Assembly: GCA_041394405.1 (NCBI GenBank)
Contig: JAWKIF010000013.1
Location: forward strand, 160,527 to 224,526
Length of the DNA stretch: 64,000 nt
Reading direction: 5' to 3'
DNA from: Microthrix sp041394405
GTDB lineage: Bacteria; Actinomycetota; Acidimicrobiia; Acidimicrobiales; Microtrichaceae
In this document: positions 16,873 through 25,432 of the stretch, one piece after another
How the letters are laid out: each line of letters begins with the position of its first letter
How positions within the stretch are numbered: position 1 is the stretch's first letter
Program-made: the position numbers and the translations under genes
The notes under the pieces: model-generated
What the model was told of the DNA's origin: nothing
The model's input: the letters and a program-made list of their open reading frames with translations, nothing else
Database searches by the model: none

Positions 16873-19419
16873 CTACCGGCGACGGGGGCGTGCGGCGGCG
16901 GGGTCTTCCGGCCAGTCGTGCTTGGGGTAGCGGCCCCGCAGCTCGCGTCGCACCTCCGCCCAGGTACCGGCCCAGAATCCGGCCAGGTCGGACGTGACCT
17001 GAACCGGTCGCCCCGCCGGGTTCAACAGCTCCAACCGAAGCGGCTGGCGGCCCCCCAGCACCGACGGGGTGACGGTGGAGCCGAACATCTCGGCAAGGCG
17101 CACCGCCAGCACCGGTGGGTCGGCGTCGTAGCCCACCTTCAGCTCCCGCCCGGAGGGCACCGTGACGCTTCGCGGTGCCAGCTCGGCCAGCTCGACCTGC
17201 CGATCCCAGTCCAGCATCAGCCCGAGGGCACCCGCCACGTCCACTCGGTCCAGGTCGGCTCGGCCGGTGGCGTTGCCCAGCACTGGCGCCAGCCATTCCT
17301 CGAGCGAGCCGGCGAGGGCGGCGTCGGACCAATCGGGCCAGTCCTCGCCCAGGTGCGAGCGGAGGAACGACACCCGTGCCCGCAGGGCGTCGGCCTGATC
17401 CCAGCGGGCCAGCGCGGCCGCCGGGCCGATGTCGGCCACCCGCTCGATGAGCGCGGCAACCGTGGCGGATCCGGGCGAGGGGCGCCGCTCAGAGGAGCTC
17501 AACTCGAGGTTGTCGACGGCACGCTCGACCCGCTCGGTGAGATCGTTGCGCTTGGCGTCCCAGCGAAGATAGGTGCGAGTGACGACCTGGTCACCCAGGG
17601 CGTCCACCACGTCGTCGGCGTCGATGGCAGCGGCGACACGAACACGTGCGTCCTTTCGGTGCCCATCGGTCTCGGCAACCACGAGGAACTGCTCCCGGGC
17701 CATCGGATCGGTGGCGGGTAGCGCCACGCCAGGTCCGGAGCGCAGGCGCCAGCGACCGCCCCCGGCGCTTCGGGCCCGGGCGAGCCGGTCGGGGAATCCC
17801 ACCAGCAGCACCCGGCCGATGGCGTCGGGATCGACGGCACCGTGGGGGTCGACCCCGGCCCGGCGAGCCAGCTCCGCCGCCCGACGTCGCACCGTGGCGA
17901 TCGCCCGGCCGTCCGCCCGCGGGTGGCGACGGCCCGGATCCTCCACCAGGGCCACCCGCTCGGACAACGACGTGGGCCGCTCGTCGGGGCGCCCGGAGAA
18001 CACGTCGCGCTCCTCCAGCAGGGTGGCCAGCACGCAGCTCAGCCAGCCGTGTCGCCCACCTGCGGCCGCCACCACCATGCGGGCCAGCCGGGGATGCAGC
18101 GGCAGGCGCACCATGGCCTTGCCCACGGCGTTGATGCGTCCGTCGTCGCCGATGGCCCCCAGCTGAACCAGCAGCGCCCGAGCCTCGTCCCAGGTGCGGG
18201 CGGGGGGAGGATCGCCGAAGGCCAGGGCGGAGGGCTCGCCGGTGCCCCAGGCCGCCAGCTCCAGGGCCAGGCCCGCCAGATCAACCTGGGTGATCTCGGC
18301 CGGGATGTGGCGGGGACGGGAGGCGTGCTCCAGCTTCGACCACAGTCGATAGGCCGTGCCGGGTGCCAGCCGCCCCGCACGCCCGGCCCGTTGGTCGGCC
18401 GACGCTCGTGACGCGGACACCGTCGTCAGGCGCGTCATGCCGTTGCCGGGGTCGAAACGGGGCACCCTCGCCAGCCCGGCATCGACCACCGAGCGCACGC
18501 CCTCGACGGTGATGGAGGTTTCGGCCAGGTCGGTCGACAGCACCACCTTTCGCCGACCGGCAGGCGCCGGCCCGACGGCCTCGTCCTGCGCCTCGGCGGG
18601 CATGGAGCCGTGCAGCACGTGCACGTCGACCGCCTGGGCGCCGACCGCCGGCAACTGGGCTAGCGCCCGCTGGGTGCGGAGGATCTCGGCCATGCCGGGG
18701 AGGAAGACCAGCACGTCGCCGTCCTGGTCCATGAGGGCGGCCTGCACGGCCGCAGCGACCGCCGCCTCCAGCCGGTCCCGGGAATGGCGCGGACGCCAGC
18801 GAACGTCCACCGGGTGGGTCCGACCCGGTGCGGCGATCACCGGTACCTCGGCCGGCATCCCCTCGGGCGCATGGGAGCCCAGCAGCTCCGCCACCCCGGC
18901 GGCATCCAAGGTGGCCGACATCACCAGCACCCGCAGGTCTCCTCGCAGCAGGCGTCGGGCCTCGACGGTGAGGGCCAAGCCGACATCGGCGGCCAGCGAC
19001 CGCTCGTGGAACTCGTCGAAGATCACCAGCGCGGTTCCATCCAGCCCCGGATCGGCCTGCACCCGGCGGGTGAGGATGCCCTCGGTGACCACCTCGATGC
19101 GGGTGTTGGGGCCCACCCGGGCGTCGTCCCGGGTTCGGTAGCCCACGAGGTCACCCACCCTTCCTCCCAGCAGGTGGGCCATGCGGGCGGCAGCGGCACG
19201 AGCGGCCAGACGGCGTGGTTCCAGCATGACGATGCGACCGCCGTCCAGCCACGGCTCGTCCAACAGGCGCAGCGGAATCACCGTGGTCTTCCCGGCGCCC
19301 GGTTCGGCCTCCAACACCGCCGCTCCCGCCCGGGCAAGTGCGCCACGCAACGGCTCGACCACCGCCTCGACCGGCAGGTCCGTGGGAGCGACCGACGACG
19401 GGTCGTGGGTGGGGGCCAT
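16873..19419 (-). CDS. hrpB: ATP-dependent RNA helicase HrpB
   Basis: DEAH-box helicase of the bacterial HrpB family. About 848 residues from the ATG at 19419. Order: motif I EAEPGAGKTTVIPLRLL, motif II DEFHERSL (DEFH rather than DEAH, as is common in HrpB), motif III VMSATLDA, motif VI QRAGRAGR, then the HA2 and HrpB C-terminal domains. An upstream extension to 19887 in the same frame reads as low-complexity Ser/Arg and is antisense to the next gene, so it is excluded. Cellular role in bacteria is poorly known. Confidence 0.92.
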   Translation of the reverse strand: MAPTHDPSSVAPTDLPVEAVVEPLRGALARAGAAVLEAEPGAGKTTVIPLRLLDEPWLDGGRIVMLEPRRLAARAAAARMAHLLGGRVGDLVGYRTRDDARVGPNTRIEVVTEGILTRRVQADPGLDGTALVIFDEFHERSLAADVGLALTVEARRLLRGDLRVLVMSATLDAAGVAELLGSHAPEGMPAEVPVIAAPGRTHPVDVRWRPRHSRDRLEAAVAAAVQAALMDQDGDVLVFLPGMAEILRTQRALAQLPAVGAQAVDVHVLHGSMPAEAQDEAVGPAPAGRRKVVLSTDLAETSITVEGVRSVVDAGLARVPRFDPGNGMTRLTTVSASRASADQRAGRAGRLAPGTAYRLWSKLEHASRPRHIPAEITQVDLAGLALELAAWGTGEPSALAFGDPPPARTWDEARALLVQLGAIGDDGRINAVGKAMVRLPLHPRLARMVVAAAGGRHGWLSCVLATLLEERDVFSGRPDERPTSLSERVALVEDPGRRHPRADGRAIATVRRRAAELARRAGVDPHGAVDPDAIGRVLLVGFPDRLARARSAGGGRWRLRSGPGVALPATDPMAREQFLVVAETDGHRKDARVRVAAAIDADDVVDALGDQVVTRTYLRWDAKRNDLTERVERAVDNLELSSSERRPSPGSATVAALIERVADIGPAAALARWDQADALRARVSFLRSHLGEDWPDWSDAALAGSLEEWLAPVLGNATGRADLDRVDVAGALGLMLDWDRQVELAELAPRSVTVPSGRELKVGYDADPPVLAVRLAEMFGSTVTPSVLGGRQPLRLELLNPAGRPVQVTSDLAGFWAGTWAEVRRELRGRYPKHDWPEDPAAARPRRR

Positions 19420-19480
19420 CGGCCCAGTGTGGTGCCCCGCAGGCGCCACCGGCCACCGCGGTGCTGGTACGTTCCGTCGG

Positions 19481-20104
19481 GTGGACCCCGACGTCATCCG
19501 GGCTTGGACCGCTGAGGAACGTCGCCGCGCGGCGGCGGACCTGCGCATCATCGCCGACGAGGCCTGGGACGAGCCCAGCCTGTGCGCAGGCTGGCGGTGC
19601 CGGGACGTGCTGGGACACCTGGTCTGGCTGGCCGAGCGCACACGCGCCGGCGTGTTCCTCGACGTGATGCGTACCGTCCGCCCGCCGAACTCGGCGATCC
19701 GCCGGATCGGCACCCGGATGGGCGACCGTCCGCCCGAGGAGCTGCTGGACCGTCTGGACGCCGCAGCCGAAGGTCGCTTCCACCTGCCCGGAACGGGACC
19801 CGAGGTGGCGCTGGCCGAGGTGCTGACCCACCGGGCCGACATCACCCGGGTGACCGATGGCCCCACCCGTTCGAGCGACGAGCGCACCGCAACCGCCGTC
19901 GACGCCTACCGGCAGCTGTGGTGGTACTTCGGGCTTCCCCGGGCGGTGCACGGGGCGCGTTTGGTCGCCACCGATGCCGGTTGGGCGGTGGGCCCCGAGG
20001 GTGGCCCGGAGATCCGGGGGCCCGGCCAGTCCCTGTTGGTGGCCATCGCCGGTCGCCGCTCGGCGCGGCCCGAGCTTCATGGAGCGGTCGAGCTGCTCGG
20101 TTGA
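19481..20104 (+). CDS. DinB/TIGR03083 family protein (mycothiol-enzyme-like)
   Basis: 207-residue four-helix-bundle protein of the maleylpyruvate isomerase N-terminal type, an actinobacterial family with mycothiol-dependent members. Visible metal-site elements: WRCRDVLGHLVWLAERT (His of the first site) and a later LTHRADITR (His). The sequence EPSLCAGWRCRDVLGHLVW is the family hallmark. GTG at 19481 is used as start; the gene is divergent from hrpB with 61 nt between starts. Substrate unknown. Confidence 0.75.
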   Translation: MDPDVIRAWTAEERRRAAADLRIIADEAWDEPSLCAGWRCRDVLGHLVWLAERTRAGVFLDVMRTVRPPNSAIRRIGTRMGDRPPEELLDRLDAAAEGRFHLPGTGPEVALAEVLTHRADITRVTDGPTRSSDERTATAVDAYRQLWWYFGLPRAVHGARLVATDAGWAVGPEGGPEIRGPGQSLLVAIAGRRSARPELHGAVELLG

Positions 20105-20136
20105 TGCCGCTCGGGGATGAAGCCCGGGGGTCGGTA

Positions 20137-22101
20137 ATGTCACCGCCCATGTGCGACTCCCAGGGCATCCAGGAGCGCCATGGCGGATGTGGTGTGCCGC
20201 AGGGCTACGTGGAAGCAGCGCTGCGCGCCAGACGGCGCTCGGACGCGGCCGGGAGCGCGGGGGCGGCGGGACACCCCGGCAACGCCGCCTTGACGAACCT
20301 CGGCTCCGCCACGATGGGACGGCGACCTGCGCTGGCCGCCGTGGCCTTGGCCCCGCTGGCACTGGCGGCCGCCGCCCGTCGAGGCCCGACCCAGGACGAC
20401 CCCGACCCCGCCCCGCCGGCATCGCCACCCGACGCCGACGCCACCAGCACGACCGCCCCATCCGGAAGCGCCGTCCGGCCGGCCATCCGGCCACGGGACG
20501 ACTGGGGTTCGAGCGCCAAGCCCGGCGGAACGCTGCGTGCCATCGACAACCAGCTGCTGGTGGTGCACCACACCGAATCACCGGAGGGCGCCTACGAGCC
20601 CTCCGAGGTGGCCGCCCTGATCGAGGGCATCTACGCCTTCCACACGTCGCCCGAGGTGGGCTGGCCCGACATCGGCTTCAACTTCATCGTCGACGAGTTC
20701 GGCACGATCTGGGAGGGGCGTCAAGGCAGCCTGCTGGCGCCCGTGGCCTGCGAGATCGACGGCGGCAACCCCGGCCACTCCCAGCATTGTGCGTTTCTCG
20801 GCAACTTCTCGCTGGCGGCGCCCACCCCGCTGGCCACCGAGGCCATGGTGTCGCTCCTGGCGTGGCTGGCCAACCGGGACGGCGTGCCCACCGAACCCGG
20901 CGACACCACGGACTTCGTCTCGGAAGGCAGCGACCGGTTCCCCCCGGGTTCCAAGGTGTCGGTGCGCACCATCTGCGGGCACAGCGAAATCTCCGACGTT
21001 CTGTGTCCGGGGGATGCCGCTCAGGCGGAGGTGACCGACAAGCTCCAGGCGTTGGTCAACGGCGAGCGCCAGCGCACCGGGGCGGGGGCGGGCGCCACCG
21101 ATGCGCCGGCCGCCACCGGGACGGCGCTGCCCCCCGCCATCAGCGAGGACGAGCCGGCCACCACGCTGGACACCACCCCGGTCACCCGACGCGAGGTGGG
21201 CTTCGAGGCCTCGCCGCTGCCGGAAGTGCGCGAGCGCGATGCCTTGACGGGCAACCGGTGGGCCCCGGGTGTCATCACCGGTGCCGTGGCGGCCGCTGCC
21301 GTCGGCGCAGGGGCGGCCTTCGCCCTGCGGCGGCGCAGGGCGAAGGCACCCACGCAGCTGCCCGAGCGGCCGTTGTCGCGGGCGGCCCTGGCGAGCGGTG
21401 AGGCCGCCCGAGCGGCCGCGGAGGCCCGCACGATCGATGCTGCCCGAGCACTCGCATTGCGGCCCGAGGGCATCGAGCGTGGCTCGACCGGGTGGATTCC
21501 GGCCGGCGACGCTGCGGTCGGTTGGGCGGTGTCGGGCGGTTGGAGCGACGACGCTCACGACGAGGCGCTGCGGGTGGTGCGGGGTTTGGCCCGTTCGTTG
21601 GAGTCGGGCGAGCACCCGTCGGAGGGACGGGCGTTTGGCGAGGCAGTGACACGTGCGATGGCCCATCTGGTCCGAGGCACCCCCGGGGAGCTTGATCGCG
21701 CGGCCGGGCAGGGCGCCGGAGCGGTGCTGTTCCTGCACAGCCGCAACTCCACGTCGGTGGTTCGCCTGGGGAGCGGCGGGTTGGTGCTGCCCGGCGAGGG
21801 GGAACGGCCGGAATGGGTGGAGGTTCGGGCGCAGCTGCCGGCGGGCGTCGGCGGCGGCCAGGCCGAGGTCACCACGCTGGCCCGCCAATGGCGTCACCCC
21901 GACCGGTTGCCCGTCGTGGTGGCGTGGCTGGGGCCCGCCGACGAAGATGAGGTGATCGAGGCCCTCACCACCGCCCACGACACGGCATCGGCCGACGGAA
22001 CATCAGCTCGGCCGGAACATGTGCGGGTGGACGACACCACCCGTGTTCTTCATGCGCTGCAACGGGCCGGGGTGACCGACCTGGGGTTGGTGGTGCTGTG
22101 A
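20137..22101 (+). CDS. Peptidoglycan-recognition/amidase_2 protein with membrane anchor
   Basis: N-acetylmuramoyl-L-alanine amidase-like protein, about 654 residues. A hydrophobic Ala/Leu segment (LAAVALAPLALAAAARR) acts as a signal; the catalytic domain (about 115-310) has LLVVHHTE with the zinc His, IGFNFIVDEFGTIWEGRQG, and ICGHSEISDVLCPGD with the second His and Cys, in the arrangement of PGRP-type amidases. A single membrane helix (GVITGAVAAAAVGAGAAFAL) and an RRRRAK stop-transfer precede a 240-residue C-terminal domain of unknown function, probably cytoplasmic. Start is uncertain: ATG 20104 (overlapping the upstream stop), 20137 and 20149 are all in frame. It overlaps ETF alpha by 4 nt. 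Confidence 0.8.
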   Translation: MSPPMCDSQGIQERHGGCGVPQGYVEAALRARRRSDAAGSAGAAGHPGNAALTNLGSATMGRRPALAAVALAPLALAAAARRGPTQDDPDPAPPASPPDADATSTTAPSGSAVRPAIRPRDDWGSSAKPGGTLRAIDNQLLVVHHTESPEGAYEPSEVAALIEGIYAFHTSPEVGWPDIGFNFIVDEFGTIWEGRQGSLLAPVACEIDGGNPGHSQHCAFLGNFSLAAPTPLATEAMVSLLAWLANRDGVPTEPGDTTDFVSEGSDRFPPGSKVSVRTICGHSEISDVLCPGDAAQAEVTDKLQALVNGERQRTGAGAGATDAPAATGTALPPAISEDEPATTLDTTPVTRREVGFEASPLPEVRERDALTGNRWAPGVITGAVAAAAVGAGAAFALRRRRAKAPTQLPERPLSRAALASGEAARAAAEARTIDAARALALRPEGIERGSTGWIPAGDAAVGWAVSGGWSDDAHDEALRVVRGLARSLESGEHPSEGRAFGEAVTRAMAHLVRGTPGELDRAAGQGAGAVLFLHSRNSTSVVRLGSGGLVLPGEGERPEWVEVRAQLPAGVGGGQAEVTTLARQWRHPDRLPVVVAWLGPADEDEVIEALTTAHDTASADGTSARPEHVRVDDTTRVLHALQRAGVTDLGLVVL

Positions 22102-23138
22102 GCGCCGAACCGTCGGGCGAGGTGCTGGCCGAATTGCCCCGGGTGGCCGTGCTGGCCGTCCGCAACGGGGTCGTGCCGGTTGGAGGGCCCGAGACCGTCG
22201 CCGAGGCGGGCGGGGCGGTGGTGCTGGTGGGCACCGGGCTGGCCCAGGCCACCGAGGCCTTGGACGGGGCGGCGACGCAGGTGTTCGCCGCCGAGTGGCG
22301 CTCGCCTTGGTCGTCGGCGGCCGCGTGCGGGGCGCTGGCCCCGCACCTCGGGTCGGTTCCCATCGTGTTGCTGCCCGCCACTCCCGACGGGCGCGACCTG
22401 GCGCCGCACCTGGCCCTGGCGCTGCAGCGGCCGCTGTATGCGGGCGCCCTGCGCGTGGCGGACGGCCAGGTGGTGCAGGCCCGCCACGGCGGTCGCTCCC
22501 ACCTGGCCACGGCGGTTGGTGGCCCGTTGGTGGCCACGCTTCAGCCAGGGGTTCGCTCGGTTCCGCACGGGGTGGAACCCACCTCAGGTCCGGTCGAGCT
22601 TCCCCTCGCCGTTCCGGCGGACCGCGCTGAGGACAGCGTCGAACTGGTGGCGATCCACCCGCCGGACACCTCCACCATGGACCTGTCGGAGGCGGCCAGC
22701 ATCGTGGGCGGAGGTGCCGGTTTGGGGGGTGCCGAGGAGTTCGAGCTGCTGGCACGCGTGGCCGAGGCGTTGGGCGCGTCCGTTGGCGCCACGCGGGTGG
22801 TCACCGACCAGGGCACCCTCGGCCACGAGCGACAGATCGGCACCACCGGCGTGGTGGTCAGCCCGATCCGCTATCTGGCCCTGGGCATTTCGGGTGCCGT
22901 GCAACACACCGCCGGACTGGGCAACCCCGACCTGGTGGTGTCGGTGAACACCGATCCCCATGCGCCCATGATGGCCATGGCAGACCTGGCCCTCACCGCC
23001 GACGCCCCCGCCACCTTGCGGGCCTTGGCTGCGGCGCTGGGCGTCGCCGCGACCTCCGACGAGCTCACGATCGGCGATGCCGATGCCGATGTCGATGCCG
23101 CTGCCGATGTCGGCGTGTTGGCGGACGGGAGCCCATAG
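22098..23138 (+). CDS. Electron transfer flavoprotein alpha subunit, mycofactocin-associated type
   Basis: FAD-binding alpha subunit of an ETF, which carries electrons from dehydrogenases to ETF:quinone oxidoreductase. 346 residues. The C-terminal FAD domain is well kept: RQIGTTGVVVSPIRYLALGI, SGAVQHTAGLGNPDLVVSVN and TDPHAPMMAMADL. The N-terminal half is divergent from housekeeping EtfA, consistent with the ETF subfamily that accompanies mycofactocin clusters. The start GTG overlaps the stop of the amidase gene. The partner beta subunit lies 4 kb away at 27140. The C-terminal tail has a short Asp-Ala repeat (GDADADVDAAADVG). Confidence 0.85.
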   Translation: MSAEPSGEVLAELPRVAVLAVRNGVVPVGGPETVAEAGGAVVLVGTGLAQATEALDGAATQVFAAEWRSPWSSAAACGALAPHLGSVPIVLLPATPDGRDLAPHLALALQRPLYAGALRVADGQVVQARHGGRSHLATAVGGPLVATLQPGVRSVPHGVEPTSGPVELPLAVPADRAEDSVELVAIHPPDTSTMDLSEAASIVGGGAGLGGAEEFELLARVAEALGASVGATRVVTDQGTLGHERQIGTTGVVVSPIRYLALGISGAVQHTAGLGNPDLVVSVNTDPHAPMMAMADLALTADAPATLRALAAALGVAATSDELTIGDADADVDAAADVGVLADGSP

Positions 23139-23248
23139 GGCCCCGGCGAGCTGCGGCCGGGCGGAATTGGGACCTTCGACCCGGGCGTCGGTTCGGACGA
23201 CCAGCTAGCCAAGGGACGCTGGCGGACGACGAACAGTGAGGGCTGACC

Positions 23249-23962
23249 ATGGGCACGATCCATCGGGTCGCAGCGGTGGTGCTGCTGGTCGCAGCGGGTG
23301 GGTGTGGCGACGGACTCCCGTCCGGCGAGGGGCCCGGCCCCACCACCGAGGCCGATGCCACCTCCCCGCAACAGGCAACCGACCCGACCCCGACGGTGGA
23401 CCCGGCGGCAACGACTGCCCCGGAGGACCTCGAGTTGGCCGGGGTGGACTTCGGGGTGCTGGACCTGCCGGAGGGCGAGCCCTACGAGGAGTACGTCCTG
23501 CTCACCGACGACACCGGTGTCGTCGAAGTGGAAGTGCCGAAGGCCTGGACGGAGGTGGAGACGGCACCGCGGCGCACCGATGAGGCCGGCGGTACCGAGG
23601 AGCCGATCCCCTACATCGGCGCGGCGACCGACATTGACGGCTTCTACCGGGGTTGGACCGCCTCGGGCGCGCTGGTGGCCAACAACCCGACGGCCGACTC
23701 CGAACAGAGCGAGCTGGATCTGCTCGCCGGACGAACCTCCGTGGTGCAGGACTGCGTCAACCTGGGCGCCTGGGACTACGACGACGGCACCTACACCGGT
23801 CTGGCCGAGATGTGGACCGGGTGCGGTCCGTCAGGGGCGGCGCAGCTGGCCATCAGCACGTTCATCAAGGGGGAACATCTGCTGGTGGTCGTCCAGCTGC
23901 TGACCGACGCCGACATCGACGCGGCCATGCGGGTGATCGAGACCTTTGGCTGGGCCGACTGA
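23249..23962 (+). CDS. Putative lipoprotein
   Basis: 237-residue secreted protein of unknown function. It has a signal peptide with a lipobox-like LLVAAGGC at residues 13-20, so it is probably lipid-anchored. A Thr/Pro/Ala-rich linker (about 20-65) leads to a globular domain with two further cysteines (VVQDCVNLG and WTGCGPSG) that may form a disulfide, ending in DADIDAAMRVIETFGWAD. Similar domains occur in actinobacterial secreted proteins of unknown role. ATG at 23249. Confidence 0.75.
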   Translation: MGTIHRVAAVVLLVAAGGCGDGLPSGEGPGPTTEADATSPQQATDPTPTVDPAATTAPEDLELAGVDFGVLDLPEGEPYEEYVLLTDDTGVVEVEVPKAWTEVETAPRRTDEAGGTEEPIPYIGAATDIDGFYRGWTASGALVANNPTADSEQSELDLLAGRTSVVQDCVNLGAWDYDDGTYTGLAEMWTGCGPSGAAQLAISTFIKGEHLLVVVQLLTDADIDAAMRVIETFGWAD

Positions 23963-24004
23963 GCGCGGCCGGGGTGGTGGATCGCTGTCTCGGCGCGGCG
24001 CCGC

Positions 24005-25276
24005 TCAGTTCTTGGCGAGGTCGCGGAACGGGCTGGTGGTGTCGATGCCGGGCTCCTTGGGGAGGCCCAAGACCCGCTCGGCGACGATGTTTCGCAGCGT
24101 CTCGTCGCTGCCTCCGGCGATGCGCATGCCGGGTGTGCCCGTGACGAACTTCGACCAGGCGTAGGTGCCCCACTCGCCGGTGTCGGCGATCAGCCTGGGG
24201 CCCAGCACCGAGGCGACAAACTCGGCGGTGGCGGTGAGGTTGGCGGTGAGCGCCAGCTTGCCGATCGACATCTCGGGCCCCGGCAGGCCCCCGGCCCGCA
24301 CCTTGGCCATGGCGCGCTGGGAGGTCAGCCGCGCCACCTGAAAGCCGGTGTGGAGCCGGGCGAGCTCGTTGCGAACCACTGGGTCGTTCTCCACCCCGAA
24401 GTGGCGCATCATCTGGGTGAGGCGGGTGGAGGAGACCAGCCCCATGCCGCCCCCGCCCCCGCCGCCCCCGCCGATGGATGCCCGCTCGTTCATGAGCGTG
24501 GTGAGGGCAACGGTCCACCCCTGGTTCACATCCCCCACGCGGTGATCGTCGGGCACGCGCACGTTCTCGAAGAACACCTCGTTGAAGGCGGCGCCCCCGG
24601 TCATCTGGCGCAACGGCCGGATCTCCACGCCAGGTGCGTGCATGTCCACGACGAATCCGGTGAGGCCCCGGTGCTTCGGCTGATCGGCGTCGGTGCGACA
24701 GATCACCTCGCCCAGGTCGGAGTAGTGGGCGCCGGAGGTCCAGACCTTCTGGCCGGTCAGGAGCCACTCGTCGCCGTCGCGTTCGGCCCGCATCTGCAGC
24801 CCCGCCAGGTCGGAACCGGCGCCGGGCTCGCTGAACAGCTGGCAGCCCACCAGGTCGCCCCGATACATGGCCGGCAGGTAGCGCTGCTTCACGTCGTCGG
24901 AACCGTGGGCGAGGATGGTGGGCGCCACCATGCCCAGGCCGATGCCGAAGAAGCTCATGTTGGGCACCCGATAGCCGGCCTCCAGGCTGCGATACGCGGC
25001 CTCGTGGGCCCGCGACAGGCCGCGGCCCCCCAACTCGGTCGGGCCGGTGATCCATGACAGGCCGGCGTCTCCCCGCGCTGCCAGCCACGCCTTGGATTCG
25101 GCCAGTTGCCGGGCCTCGGTGTCGCGGTCCATCTCCTCGAAGAGCGCCACGTCGTCGCTGCCGTCGCCCCACACGAACTCGGCGCTCGGCGGGCGCCTCT
25201 CGGCGTTGGCGTCGAGGAAGTCGGCGGCCTCCTGACGAAACTCCTCAATGGTGGGTGCGGCGGGAAGGTCGGTCAT
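24005..25276 (-). CDS. Acyl-CoA dehydrogenase
   Basis: FAD-dependent acyl-CoA dehydrogenase family protein, 423 residues from the ATG at 25276. The FAD-binding block is LFSEPGAGSDLAGLQMRAER followed by GQKVWTSGAHYSD; the C-terminal part has GTPGMRIAGGSDETLRNIVAERVLGLPKEPG. It is convergent with the lipoprotein gene and divergent from the fixC-like gene. An oddity is a run of nine consecutive Gly codons around 24450-24475 (IGGGGGGGGGMGL). It would pass its electrons to an ETF such as the one encoded nearby. Substrate is unknown. Confidence 0.9.
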   Translation of the reverse strand: MTDLPAAPTIEEFRQEAADFLDANAERRPPSAEFVWGDGSDDVALFEEMDRDTEARQLAESKAWLAARGDAGLSWITGPTELGGRGLSRAHEAAYRSLEAGYRVPNMSFFGIGLGMVAPTILAHGSDDVKQRYLPAMYRGDLVGCQLFSEPGAGSDLAGLQMRAERDGDEWLLTGQKVWTSGAHYSDLGEVICRTDADQPKHRGLTGFVVDMHAPGVEIRPLRQMTGGAAFNEVFFENVRVPDDHRVGDVNQGWTVALTTLMNERASIGGGGGGGGGMGLVSSTRLTQMMRHFGVENDPVVRNELARLHTGFQVARLTSQRAMAKVRAGGLPGPEMSIGKLALTANLTATAEFVASVLGPRLIADTGEWGTYAWSKFVTGTPGMRIAGGSDETLRNIVAERVLGLPKEPGIDTTSPFRDLAKN

Positions 25277-25432
25277 GGTGTCCCCAGGGTGGCTCGGGCT
25301 ACGATCGAACGCACTTGACCAGCGGGTCAAGTTTGGACCTGCAAGCTAGCTCGCCGCCCGGGGGCCTGCCGGATGCGGGGGTGCGGCCGCTGCGGGGCGG
25401 TCCGACGGGGGTCCCGGCGGTACTCTGCCCCC

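Noticed and set aside
19420..19887. An N-terminal extension of HrpB
   Set aside because: Ser/Arg-rich, has no HrpB homology by eye, and is antisense to the DinB-like gene. ATG 19419 gives the usual HrpB length.
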